A DNA stretch of 34,791 nt from a virus. The position numbers and the translations under genes are program-made. A model generated the notes under the pieces. It was not told the origin of the DNA. It searched no databases and saw only the letters and a program-made list of their open reading frames with translations. Positions 14,313-21,734 of the stretch are shown piece by piece. The stretch covers positions 1-34,791 of the IMG/VR virus record IMGVR_UViG_3300034682_000140, one strand, 5' to 3'. Position 1 is the first letter of the stretch. The number at the start of each line of letters is the position of its first letter.

Positions 14313-14492
14313 ATGACTGAAAGCCGAAAAGATCTCCGTGTCCCGATCCCGCTCTCTCAAGAGGTGTACGACCAGCTGGAGAAGGTCCGCAAGGGCGAGT
14401 CCCGCAGCCGTCAAAGCATGGCAGGAATCATCTTTCATCTGGGCATGAGGACCTACCTGAATAGTGAAGGAAACAACAACAAAAGTCAGTAA
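14313..14492 (+). CDS. 59-aa ribbon-helix-helix protein (Cro/Cox-like position)
   Basis: The frame from the ATG at 14313 to the TAA at 14490 encodes 59 aa, MTESRKDLRVPIPLSQEVYD... It has a basic beta strand (LRVPIPLS) followed by two helices (EVYDQLEKVRKG; SRQSMAGIIFHLGMRTYL), the ribbon-helix-helix pattern of Arc/CopG DNA-binding proteins. A GGAATAGGAA ribosome site precedes it. It is divergent from the repressor and next to the TTACGT operators, so it probably plays the Cro or Cox role. That role is inferred from place and fold only. Confidence 0.7.
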   Translation: MTESRKDLRVPIPLSQEVYDQLEKVRKGESRSRQSMAGIIFHLGMRTYLNSEGNNNKSQ

Positions 14493-14537
14493 TTACAGGA
14501 AGCCGGGGGGCGTCTTTTCATTGTTGACATATTTATT

Positions 14538-14792
14538 ATGAGCCTGCGAATCACCATCAGATGCCCACATTGCGCGACTCGCGCCGTAGCCCGGAGCAGC
14601 CAGGAAATGAGCGAGACCATGCGCGAAATTACCTACATGTGCCTGAACCCGCATTGCGGCCACACCTACGTGGCCCGGCTGGAAGTGGCGCGCACGCTGT
14701 CGCCATCGGCCATCCCGAAGCGCGGCATCAACATCCCCCTGTCGCCTCACGTACGCGAACGCCTCATGGAACAGCTGCAGCTGGCGATCTGA
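14538..14792 (+). CDS. ogr: Ogr/Delta-family late gene activator
   Basis: 84-aa zinc-finger activator of late transcription. It has C-x2-C-x22-C-x4-C (Cys 9, 12, 35, 40), exactly the spacing of the P2 Ogr / P4 Delta family, with a matching start (RCPHCATRAVARSS) and CxNPHCGHTYVARLEVARTL. It should contact host RNA polymerase alpha and bind the three TGTGCC...GGCACA palindromes. In P2 it lies just after D; here it is about 3.7 kb further on, beyond the toxin-antitoxin island and repressor, close to the replication gene. No clear Shine-Dalgarno precedes the ATG. Confidence 0.92.
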   Translation: MSLRITIRCPHCATRAVARSSQEMSETMREITYMCLNPHCGHTYVARLEVARTLSPSAIPKRGINIPLSPHVRERLMEQLQLAI

Positions 14793-14805
14793 CCGAATCA
14801 ACAGA

Positions 14806-15141
14806 ATGAACGCTATGTCCACCCATACCATCACGACCCGCGCGCTGCGCTTCCTGCAGGACCACGAAGGCGAACACCTCAGCCGGGACCGCCAGCTGCT
14901 GGTCGACCGCTGCATCGAGCACCTGGTCGACAGCGTGGGGATCTCGGCCAGCACGGCCCGCACCGTCACCCTGCAGGCCCTGGGCGAACTCTCCGCGCGT
15001 CGCAGCAAGGTCAGCATCGACTGCACCAACACCACCAGCTTCTCCCTGTTCATGAAGGACGAGAGCGGCAAGCAGCTTGTACTGCTGGCCTCCGACCTGC
15101 TGGAGCTGGCAAAGCAGGCCCAGCTGACGCCCCTGCAGTAA
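14806..15141 (+). CDS. Unknown 111-aa early protein
   Basis: It lies between ogr and the primase, 13 bp after ogr, so probably in the same early transcript. Two in-frame ATGs (14806 and 14815) are possible; neither has a strong ribosome site. The N-terminal half is helical and could be DNA-binding (LVDRCIEHLVDSVGISASTARTV). The C-terminal half has beta strands (SKVSIDCTNTTSFSLFM) and a final helix. No family was recognised. Confidence 0.6.
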   Translation: MNAMSTHTITTRALRFLQDHEGEHLSRDRQLLVDRCIEHLVDSVGISASTARTVTLQALGELSARRSKVSIDCTNTTSFSLFMKDESGKQLVLLASDLLELAKQAQLTPLQ

Positions 15142-15246
15142 CCGCACCACCCAATAACAAACAGCGCCTTGCCGCTGCGCCCCGCGCCGCGGCCAAGCCC
15201 CGCTCACCCTCAAGCATCGAAAACACGACCGAAAGCCCCTAGAGAC

Positions 15247-18033
15247 ATGGCCTCGATTGACGAACTGAAACGCACCATTGACCTGCACGAACTTGCCGAC
15301 CGCCTGGGCCTGCGCCTGGGCGCCGGGCAGGATCCGGGCAAGGGCAAGGCCCTGTACCACTCCCCGCACCACAAGGACAAAAGCCCCTCGCTATCCATCT
15401 TCGTGAACGACCGCGAGCATGGGACCGGATGGAAGGACTGGAGCAGCGGCGAAGGCGGGTCATGTATCGACCTGGTGCGCTATGTCCACGGGTGCGACGT
15501 GAGCGAGGCCATGAAGATCCTGCACGAAATGTTCAACATCCCGTACAGCACGCCCGACCGGACCAGCCAGCCGCGCGAACCCATGACCCTGGCCGAGACC
15601 ATCGCCAAGCGTTGCCTGGTCGAGAAGGAACAGGTCCGGGACTACCTGCTGGGCCGCGGCATCAGCGCGGACGCGATCGACGCCGCCCTGCGCGCCAATA
15701 CCCTGGGCTACAACTCCTGGACCAGCCCGAAGAAGCCCGCCGGCACCCAAGGACACGGCGGCCCCGGCGCCGCCTTTATCGCCTACTTCCCGGGCACCAA
15801 GCGCGTGGCCGGCGTGGACGTGCGCTACATCGATCCCCAGCTGAACGGCGGCTACAAGACCCAGAGCCAGGGCGAGAAGGACGGCATCGGCTGGACGGCC
15901 GACCCGCGCAAGCTGGAGCGCGCCCAGACCGTGGCGATCGTGGAAAGCGCGATCAATGCCCTGTCGATCGACACGGCTGACAAGCCCGGGTGGGCATCCT
16001 TCGCCATGCGCGGGCTGAACAATGCCGATCTGATCGACTGGACGTTTCTGCGCGGCAAGCAGGTCATCATCTGCATGGACAATGACGACCCCTTCCCGGC
16101 CGACCACCGCCTAGCCGGCCAGCGGCCTGGCCCGAACACCGCCTGGAAGCTGTACGAGATCCTTACCGCGCTGAACATCAGCGCGCTGATCGTTGACCAG
16201 GCCGAGTGGAAGGCGGGCGTCGACTTCGACGGCGACACCATCAACGACGCCAACGACTACCTGCAGGAGCACGGCGCCCAGAAGCTGGCCAAGGCCCTGG
16301 ACGAGGTTGAAACATGGCTGATCGCCGGGCTACCGGGAGACGACAGCCGCAAGGGCAAGCCCCGCGTCTACCTTCCCTCCCATGACTTCGCCCAATACTG
16401 GCGGTACAGGGTCCGGCCGGACTTCTCGACCTATATCGTGAACATGGACAACAAGGACGAGGAAGGCGAGCAGGCGCCGACCTACACCGACCTGTGCGGT
16501 TTCCGGGTGGCATCGTTTAGCCGGGTGGCCGTGGCCAGCGCGTCGTCGACCATGACCGGCGACCCGGACCACTCCCCCACCGTCTACTTCGCCGTGACCG
16601 TCCAGACGCCGCGCCACCGCGCCCAGCTGGTGCGCGAGGTCATGGGAGACAAGCAGGTCCACAACCTGGCGCAATGGAGCCAGTTCGGCCCGATCTTCGA
16701 GCCCAAGCGCTTCTCCCGCATGGTGACGATCCTGGAGCGCTCGGCCCACCTGGGCGCGCGCACGGCTGCCAACTTCGTCGGCCTGGCGTGGCGGGACGGC
16801 CGCCTGGCGGTCAACGAGGGACCCGACTGCTACTTCACCGAGCCGGAGAAGCAATGCCCCTACTACAATCTCACCTTCCCCTCCGGCCAGGCCCAGGACG
16901 CCGCCACCGTGGTCCGGGCCTATCAGAGCACCTTTCACCGCAACGCCGCCGCGATCCCCCTGGTCTGGGCGCTGGGCGGGCACCTCAAGGTCCTGCTGGG
17001 CTTCTGGCCGCACATCACCGTCCAGGCCGACAAGGGCGCCGGCAAATCCACGCTCATCAAGAGGCTTGAGCGCTCCCTCGGCTTCACCATGTTTTCGGGC
17101 CAGAGCCTCGAGACCGAATTCCGCCTGCTGACCAGCATCAGCCACACCAGCCACCCCGTAGGCTGGGAAGAACTCAGCGCGCGCCGCCAGGACGTTATCG
17201 ACAAGGCGATCGGGCTGCTGCAGGAGAGCTACCAATACACCGTGACCAAGCGCGGCACCGCCATGACCCAATTCCTGCTGTCGGCACCCGTCATGCTCGC
17301 CGGCGAGGACACCCCGGTGCGCAGCCTGCTGGGCAAGATCGTCCGCACGGACCTGACCGGCAAGCGGGGCCCGCTGATGCCGGCGGATCTGCCCCGCTTC
17401 CCGGTTCGCCAGTGGCTGCAGTACCTGGCCGAGCTGAACCGCACCGAAGTGCTGGCCAACTACGAAAGCCTGCGCGACTACTGCCTGCGCAACAGCCGGG
17501 CCAGCGAGACCGACGACGGCGCCAAGCGCATGGCCGGCAACTACGCGGCGCTCCTGCTGGCATGGCGTTACCTGGCCGACTTCGCCGGCATCGACCCGAG
17601 CGAGGGCGACTTCCGCAAGGACCTGGTGGCCGAAATGAACGCCCACATTTCCGAATCCGACTCCGAACGCCAGCCATGGGTGTGGATCATGGAAACCCTG
17701 CTGTCCGAGATCGACCGCGGCACCTTCAAGCACCCCCACAGGTTCGACAAGGTGGATGGCGTGGAATGCCTGCTGGTGCGCACGTCGCACGTCATGGAGC
17801 ACCTGGCCACCTCGATCCATCTGCGCGACAAGTGGAACGGCTCCCCGGTCAAGTCCTCGACAGTGTTTAAAAAGCAACTGCGCACCGCCGGCGTCATCGA
17901 GGGCGAGAAGGAAGTCGAGCGGACCATCCAGGGCGCGCGCGTGAACGCCCTGACCCCGCTGTCCCTCAAGGCCCTGGAAGGCTACGGCCTGCATGTCGCG
18001 GTCAGGATGAACAACGCCCCGAACGCCGAATAG
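15247..18033 (+). CDS. Primase-helicase, replication protein
   Basis: 928-aa replication protein. A TTG-started form from 15169 is possible, but ATG 15247 begins at the domain edge (IDELKRTIDLHELADRLGL). Order: residues 1-95 a CHC2-like domain (YHSPHHKDKSPSLSIF, GWKDWSSGEGGSCIDL) in which the usual zinc cysteines are absent; residues 225-285 TOPRIM (VAIVESAINALSID, VIICMDNDD); a middle region resembling DUF927-type phage proteins; residues 590-720 a P-loop NTPase (DKGAGKSTL near 594). It probably primes and unwinds during phage or plasmid replication, replacing P2 gpA. Confidence 0.88.
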   Translation: MASIDELKRTIDLHELADRLGLRLGAGQDPGKGKALYHSPHHKDKSPSLSIFVNDREHGTGWKDWSSGEGGSCIDLVRYVHGCDVSEAMKILHEMFNIPYSTPDRTSQPREPMTLAETIAKRCLVEKEQVRDYLLGRGISADAIDAALRANTLGYNSWTSPKKPAGTQGHGGPGAAFIAYFPGTKRVAGVDVRYIDPQLNGGYKTQSQGEKDGIGWTADPRKLERAQTVAIVESAINALSIDTADKPGWASFAMRGLNNADLIDWTFLRGKQVIICMDNDDPFPADHRLAGQRPGPNTAWKLYEILTALNISALIVDQAEWKAGVDFDGDTINDANDYLQEHGAQKLAKALDEVETWLIAGLPGDDSRKGKPRVYLPSHDFAQYWRYRVRPDFSTYIVNMDNKDEEGEQAPTYTDLCGFRVASFSRVAVASASSTMTGDPDHSPTVYFAVTVQTPRHRAQLVREVMGDKQVHNLAQWSQFGPIFEPKRFSRMVTILERSAHLGARTAANFVGLAWRDGRLAVNEGPDCYFTEPEKQCPYYNLTFPSGQAQDAATVVRAYQSTFHRNAAAIPLVWALGGHLKVLLGFWPHITVQADKGAGKSTLIKRLERSLGFTMFSGQSLETEFRLLTSISHTSHPVGWEELSARRQDVIDKAIGLLQESYQYTVTKRGTAMTQFLLSAPVMLAGEDTPVRSLLGKIVRTDLTGKRGPLMPADLPRFPVRQWLQYLAELNRTEVLANYESLRDYCLRNSRASETDDGAKRMAGNYAALLLAWRYLADFAGIDPSEGDFRKDLVAEMNAHISESDSERQPWVWIMETLLSEIDRGTFKHPHRFDKVDGVECLLVRTSHVMEHLATSIHLRDKWNGSPVKSSTVFKKQLRTAGVIEGEKEVERTIQGARVNALTPLSLKALEGYGLHVAVRMNNAPNAE

Positions 18034-18041
18034 GAGAGCCC

Positions 18042-18287
18042 ATGTCCACGAACTGCATCAGCTGCCGCCGCTTCACGGTCAAGGACCGTATCACGCACGA
18101 GCGAAGCGACAAGGCCATGCGGGCCCAGGGCATGGGGCGTTGCCAGGGCGATCCGAACCCGGCCCGCTACTACCCCGCCGAGGGCGTCCGCGAATGCAAC
18201 AACCATGCGCTGCTCGAGCCCGACCTGGTCGAACAGCGCCGCGCCTACCTGGCGAAACGGATGCACCCGACCGACATCAACACTTAA
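18042..18287 (+). CDS. Small Cys-containing protein after the primase
   Basis: 81-aa protein starting 8 bp after the primase stop behind AGGAGAGCCC. It has Cys at residues 5, 8, 34 and 52 (CISC, GRCQGDP, RECNNH), which suggests a zinc site. It resembles small proteins found after phage primases, but the function is unknown. It is followed by another coupled small gene. Confidence 0.65.
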   Translation: MSTNCISCRRFTVKDRITHERSDKAMRAQGMGRCQGDPNPARYYPAEGVRECNNHALLEPDLVEQRRAYLAKRMHPTDINT

Positions 18288-18298
18288 CTGGAGATCAC

Positions 18299-18604
18299 AT
18301 GCTTGAATTGACCAATGTAACCGCCATCATCGGCAAGATCGTCCTGGTGGCCGGTGGTTTCGGTATCGCCGCCCTCCTCCTGTTCTTGGCCGCGAACGAG
18401 GCGCGAAAATGGGCGTGGGCGCTCTGGGACCAGCTGACCTTAATCTACCAGCTGCGAGCGCTGAACTACTGGCTTGGCGAGATGGCGAAGCACGGAGCCG
18501 ACGTGCTTAAACAAGAGCACGACCGCAGGCTGGCCGAGAAGCAATTCGCAGAAGCGCGCAGCAGGCTGGTGCAACCACACGATCCCGGCCCCGGGAGCCA
18601 ATAA
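18299..18604 (+). CDS. Small membrane protein with one TM helix
   Basis: 101 aa, starting at the ATG 18299 behind CTGGAGATCAC; the frame upstream is a shadow. Residues 10-32 form a hydrophobic helix (IIGKIVLVAGGFGIAALLLF). The rest is charged and helical with a likely coiled coil (HDRRLAEKQFAEARSRLV). It ends the rightward early operon. Possible roles are superinfection exclusion or membrane anchoring of replication; neither can be shown here. Confidence 0.6.
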   Translation: MLELTNVTAIIGKIVLVAGGFGIAALLLFLAANEARKWAWALWDQLTLIYQLRALNYWLGEMAKHGADVLKQEHDRRLAEKQFAEARSRLVQPHDPGPGSQ

Positions 18605-18632
18605 AAAAGGGCCACCGTACTGGTGGCCCTTG
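18603..18632. terminator. Bidirectional terminator between convergent operons
   Basis: AAAAAA, the stem GGGCCACC / GGTGGCCC with a five-base loop, then TTGTCCTTT. The A run gives a good T run for transcription coming from the par operon on the minus strand; the plus-strand tail is weaker. Confidence 0.8.
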
Positions 18633-18660
18633 TCCTTTCGCGTGACACGTCACGCTGGCG

Positions 18661-18960
18661 TTACTTCTTCTTTTCCTCATCGATCATCCGCTTCATGGCC
18701 AGGCCGGTGGCGGCCGCGCGGCTCAAGCCCATCCTGGCCGCGACCTGGTCGAACTCCGCCAGGATGGCTGGATCCAGGGTCATCGTGACCGGCGCCTTGC
18801 GCTTGCGCAGCGCGAGCGGCACGCCGGGGTCAGCCTGGGCAGCAGACGCCTGACCAGCTGCATCGGACGCCGCAGCATCCGGGGCACCGCGGATAAAACG
18901 GGCTGCTGCCTCATCCGACATTTCCGACCGGACCGGCTTCGTGGGGATCTTGCGCTCCAT
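18661..18960 (-). CDS. Ribbon-helix-helix partition partner (ParG-like)
   Basis: 99-aa protein encoded downstream of parA in the same direction. The N-terminal half is disordered and basic or Ala-rich. The C-terminal half has the RHH pattern (KAPVTMTLDPAILAEFDQVA then ARMGLSRAAATGLAMKRM). This matches the layout of type Ib partition systems (ParF/ParG), where the small RHH protein binds the centromere and stimulates the ATPase. The start ATG at 18960 follows AAGGAATACAT. TGATGTA repeats lie immediately upstream. Confidence 0.8.
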   Translation of the reverse strand: MERKIPTKPVRSEMSDEAAARFIRGAPDAAASDAAGQASAAQADPGVPLALRKRKAPVTMTLDPAILAEFDQVAARMGLSRAAATGLAMKRMIDEEKKK

Positions 18961-18980
18961 ATGTATTCCTTGTGTAGTGT

Positions 18981-19031
18981 TGATGTACTCAATGCATTAT
19001 CCTAATGCATTGTTGATGCAATTCTGATGTA
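18981..19031. repeat. TGATGTA repeat cluster 2 (par intergenic)
   Basis: TGATGTA (18981), TGATGCA (19014) and TGATGTA (19025), with the palindrome AATGCATTATCCTAATGCATT between them. They fill the short gap between parA and the RHH gene and are probable operator or centromere half-sites. Confidence 0.6.
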
Positions 19032-19032
19032 G

Positions 19033-19689
19033 TTAATCCTTGGGAAGGTTCAGGAGATACTGGACCAGCTGAGAGACCTCGAGGCGGGCCTTCTCGTCCG
19101 CCGGCTTGTATTCACTGACGTTCAGCCCGAGCGCACTGGCACGGTCGATCGCCTTCCGATTGCCCAGACGGACAGGTGCGACCTTGAACCCATAGGCCTC
19201 GATGTCAGCGATGGACGTGGCGTTGTCCGATCCTGGTCCATCGTGCGGATCCGCCATGTTCAGAAACGGAACGACCTGGATGGTCCGTTCCTCTTGCGCA
19301 TGCCTGACCAGCTCCATCATCTGTTCGTATGCCCAGAGATCGTAGGCCCGCGGGGCGAAGGGCACAACAAGGACCTCCGTGACCGTCAACGCGGCGCGCA
19401 AAGCGCCCGAGTCGCGCGCGCCGACATCGATTACCGTGTGTTTGAAGCTCGACGCCTGCAGCCGGACCTGGGCCCTCAGCGTATCCCCGTTGGACAGCTC
19501 TGTGGCCGGGATGCCGGGGTAGCCGTTGTTAAGTCGATTCGTCAGCGACAACAGGGCCGAGGTCTGCTTCTTGTCGCCATCAACCACCCACGGATCCTCT
19601 CCAAGCAGAGAAAAGCCCGTCGAGATCTGGACGGTGGTGGTGGACTTGCCGACGCCGCCCTTCGTATTAGCTACAGTAAAAATCGTCAT
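19033..19689 (-). CDS. parA: ParA-family partition ATPase
   Basis: 218-aa type Ib ParA/ParF ATPase that segregates plasmid copies. It has the deviant Walker A motif KGGVGKSTT at residues 10-18, an Asp motif in VVDGDKKQTSAL (near 37), and TVIDVGARDSGALRAAL (near 85). It has no N-terminal HTH, as expected for the small ParA class, so the RHH partner should do the DNA binding. It is flanked on both sides by TGATGTA repeats. It is the strongest marker of plasmid-style lysogeny in the window. Confidence 0.95.
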   Translation of the reverse strand: MTIFTVANTKGGVGKSTTTVQISTGFSLLGEDPWVVDGDKKQTSALLSLTNRLNNGYPGIPATELSNGDTLRAQVRLQASSFKHTVIDVGARDSGALRAALTVTEVLVVPFAPRAYDLWAYEQMMELVRHAQEERTIQVVPFLNMADPHDGPGSDNATSIADIEAYGFKVAPVRLGNRKAIDRASALGLNVSEYKPADEKARLEVSQLVQYLLNLPKD

Positions 19690-19704
19690 GTCTCTACCTT
19701 ATGT

Positions 19705-19745
19705 TGATGTGAGGTTGATTGTATCTATACGTCATCTATACATCA
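19705..19745. repeat. TGATGTA repeat cluster 3 (upstream of parA)
   Basis: TGATGTG (19705), TACGTCA (19728) and TACATCA (19739), the last two 11 bp apart, just before the parA start on the minus strand. This is the likely site of par autoregulation. Confidence 0.6.
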
Positions 19746-19753
19746 AGTCTGCA

Positions 19754-20107
19754 TTACAGGCTTGGGTTGTCACCACGGGCGAACGCCTCCAGGGTTCCGA
19801 GCACAGCGCGGTAGGCGTCCAGCACTTCGGCCACCGCCTGGCGGACATGCACGACCTCGCCGGCCTGCTCACCGTTGCGCATCCGGGCCGCGATCGCCTT
19901 GGCCTGCAGCCAGTTGAAACTGCGCGCCAGGTGCGGCCGGCACGGCCGTGCGTTGAATACGTCGCCGCTGGGCGCCACGTCGAACGTCAGGTAGACATTG
20001 CCGCAGCGGATGACGTAGCCACCCACCAGGTCCATGTTGTCCAGCGTCTGCGCCGCCTTCTCGTAGTCGGCGATCGCGTCCTTCGTCTCTTGCATCAGGT
20101 CTTTCAT
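19754..20107 (-). CDS. Unknown 117-aa protein upstream of parA
   Basis: Leftward gene, 64 bp ahead of parA and probably in its transcript. ATG 20107 is chosen because AAAGGA precedes it; a frame from 20167 is possible but runs through the repeat flank. Sequence: helical start (KDLMQETKDAIADYEKAAQTL), a beta section (GGYVIRCGNVYLTFDVA), and a helical end (AVAEVLDAYRAVLGTLEAFA). No family was recognised. Its position between the repeats and parA suggests a plasmid maintenance role, which is inference. Confidence 0.6.
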   Translation of the reverse strand: MKDLMQETKDAIADYEKAAQTLDNMDLVGGYVIRCGNVYLTFDVAPSGDVFNARPCRPHLARSFNWLQAKAIAARMRNGEQAGEVVHVRQAVAEVLDAYRAVLGTLEAFARGDNPSL

Positions 20108-20176
20108 TCGTGCGGTCCTTTCAAGGTATGCCCGGTGGCCGGGCGAGAATGGGCGATGCACAAACACAGGTGTTTA

Positions 20177-20265
20177 TACATCATGTATACATCAACTTGA
20201 TGTGCGATGTGCGGCAACAATACATTACTTCGATGTATATTGCAAGTTGATGTAATCATGATGTG
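20177..20265. repeat. TGATGTA repeat cluster 4, candidate centromere
   Basis: It has TACATCA at 20177 and 20188 (11 bp apart), TTGATGTG at 20197, CGATGT at 20205, CGATGTATA at 20231, TTGATGTA at 20247 and TGATGTG at 20259. It is the densest of the four clusters, AT-rich in a GC-rich genome, and lies at the head of the par region. It is the best candidate for the partition site (parS/parC-type) bound by the RHH protein. Confidence 0.65.
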
Positions 20266-20380
20266 AATGCGCGGTATTGGGATCCGGCGCCCTCTGCTGG
20301 GCTTGGCCAGCCCGGCGTCGACCATCCCACCGGACCGCAGACGTTTTTGGCTGTAGCAGACACACACAGCACGAAAAACC

Positions 20381-20762
20381 CGTGGAATGCGGTACACTTC
20401 CGCTCTAACTCGTTGATTCTTATGGGAATGCCGTCCACGGACAGGCCTCGCAATTCCACGAAGTGACGACGTTTTTCCACGAACTTGGGTTCGGGATCCG
20501 CCGCGCCGCCCTGCGCACGTCCCTTCTTCTTCTTCTTTAAATTATTGAAAAGAAAGAAAAAAGAAGGGCGGAGAGACATAAAAGCCCGGGCGCGCGCATC
20601 CATGAGGTTGGACTCGTTTTCCATCACTTTTGCTGCCTGCCCATTTTTTCATCCACGAACTTTCCCCGGTGGAAGCCGTGTTTTCGTGGATTCCATGGAA
20701 AGCGAATATGTGGAAAATCAACGGGTTACAGCTAGAAATAGGTCGATCCACCAATCCACGAC
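20381..20762. repeat. TTCCACGAA iteron-like repeats
   Basis: Copies or near copies in both directions: CGTGGAA (20381), TCCACGG (20434), TTCCACGAA (20454 and 20475, exactly 21 bp apart), TCCACGAA (20652), TTCGTGGA (20683), ATGTGGAA (20708) and TCCACGAC (20755). An AT-rich polypyrimidine/polypurine inverted repeat (20521-20568) sits among them. Iterons beside an AT-rich stretch are the usual layout of a replication origin. No convincing gene lies here. Confidence 0.6.
20521..20568. other. AT-rich polypyrimidine/polypurine inverted repeat
   Basis: CCCTTCTTCTTC... at the left and ...AAAAAAGAAGGG at the right form an imperfect 48-bp inverted repeat around TTTAAATTATTG. It is far more AT-rich than its surroundings. 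It could be a DNA-unwinding element next to the TTCCACGAA repeats, or a terminator-like hairpin. Confidence 0.55.
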
Positions 20763-20885
20763 GTTTTGCCTGTGTGCCCTTGATCAGGCCCCCTGATTTC
20801 CAAGTCGGTCAAGACGTGCCAAAACACCACGCCGCTCGCATCATTCCGCATCAGGACCATTCGCCCAGGATCCCGGCAAGGCCCA

Positions 20886-20923
20886 GATGCACAGGCCGAA
20901 GAACCCGTAGCGGCCTGTGCATC
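20886..20923. other. Perfect 13-bp hairpin
   Basis: GATGCACAGGCCG and its exact inverse CGGCCTGTGCATC are separated by 12 bases. There is no T run, so it is not a typical terminator. A single-strand initiation site, a small RNA, or a protein-binding site is possible. Confidence 0.6.
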
Positions 20924-21615
20924 AGAACCGCGCCCTCGACATGGACCGGAGGCGCGGAGGGGCCCTCCGAAGTCCGGGGGGCTGGTGGCGGTGAAAACGC
21001 ATTTGGAGGCCCTACGGGACGCTGAGGGCAAAAGAGCGGCAAACCCTGAGCGCGCAGCAGATCGGCGCTCCTGATGCGTCCTGCGCGGCCTGAGAAGGCG
21101 TCGGCGGGGGGTACGGGGAAATCGGGCAAGGTCTAGCAGAAGGTCGGCCAGGCTGCCGAGCGCTGCCCGGGTGAAACAGGCGCCGGCGGCGACGTGGCCA
21201 GCTGCACCAGGTGCTGCTCGAGCTAACTGGACGCCTTGGCGCGCGGGCGTCCCCGCTTGCTTGCGCACCGATTCCGTGCCGGAATCGGCACGCCGGGTTG
21301 ACGGGGGTTCCCCCCTTTAAATCAAAACCCGGAACCCCGACCAGCCGCGGCCGCTGACCGGAACCATTCCTTGGCCGCTCGGGGTTAGCAGAAGGTGAGT
21401 CGAGGTGGCGAGCGGCCGCCGCGTCCCGAGAGGGCGCGGGGTTTCGGCCGGCGTCAACGGAGCGGCAGGCGCCCGAAGCCCTGGGCGCGTAGCGGCCAGG
21501 GTGAGCGGGTAGGGCCGGTCCGGTAGGACTTGGACGCGCCTGAGCGCGGACAACCCGTAGCCCCGCGAAGGTCTGCCGCGCCGTCCAACGGCCGTCGCAT
21601 ATCGGGGTTGAGTTT

Positions 21616-21675
21616 ACAAGGTCGGGCGTAGCCCGGCCGTACCTTGTGCGCCCGCCGTGAGGCGGGGGCAGTCAC
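21616..21675. other. Inverted repeats with oriT-like and cos-like sequence
   Basis: ACAAGGT (21616) and ACCTTGT (21641) enclose an inner hairpin CGGGC-GTA-GCCCG. Directly after comes GTGCGCCCG, similar to the IncQ-type nick region (AAGTGCGCCCT preceded by an inverted repeat), then the stem CCCGCC-GTGA-GGCGGG. The right side GAGGCGGGGGCAGTCAC (21659-21675) resembles the P2 cos core (GAGGCGGGGAAAGCAC). Both readings come from memory of those sites and only one may be right. Confidence 0.4.
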
Positions 21676-21734
21676 TTCCCATTCACAGCCAAGAGCACCA
21701 GACAGGTGCGCAACAACCTAATAGGGCAAATAGC

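Larger units (their letters stand above)
20763..21734. other. Non-coding, structured stretch of about 1 kb
   Basis: I see no frame with convincing protein character on either strand; the longest (minus strand 20732-21268) has the Ser/Arg/Ala-rich content of a chance frame in GC-rich DNA. It holds a strong hairpin at 20886-20923, alternative hairpins at 21270-21291, a complex inverted repeat at 21616-21647 and a GC stem at 21651-21666. CCGTAGC/GCGTAGC motifs recur (20907, 21486, 21553, 21628). Confidence 0.6.

Noticed and set aside
14524-14537. TTGACA as a -35 element for ogr
   Set aside because: A -10 at normal spacing would fall inside the ogr coding sequence downstream of its start codon, so it cannot drive this gene as called.
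15169-15246. TTG start adding 26 residues to the primase
   Set aside because: The added part is Pro/Arg-rich without domain character; ATG 15247 begins right at the conserved domain.
20279-20345. tRNA-like pattern on the minus strand (GGTGGGATGGTCGACGCC with a GGGCT/AGCCC stem)
   Set aside because: The anticodon loop lacks U33 and is the wrong size for a 5-bp stem, and no T-arm with GGTTCGA-type loop follows. At most it is a tRNA remnant.
20256-20627. Minus-strand frame of 123 codons containing poly-Phe and poly-Lys runs
   Set aside because: The runs are translations of the polypyrimidine/polypurine repeat; the frame crosses the TTCCACGAA iterons and has no protein-like character.
20732-21268. 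178-codon minus-strand frame in the non-coding region
   Set aside because: Ser/Arg/Ala-rich composition, no ribosome site, no recognisable motif, and it runs through hairpins and repeats.
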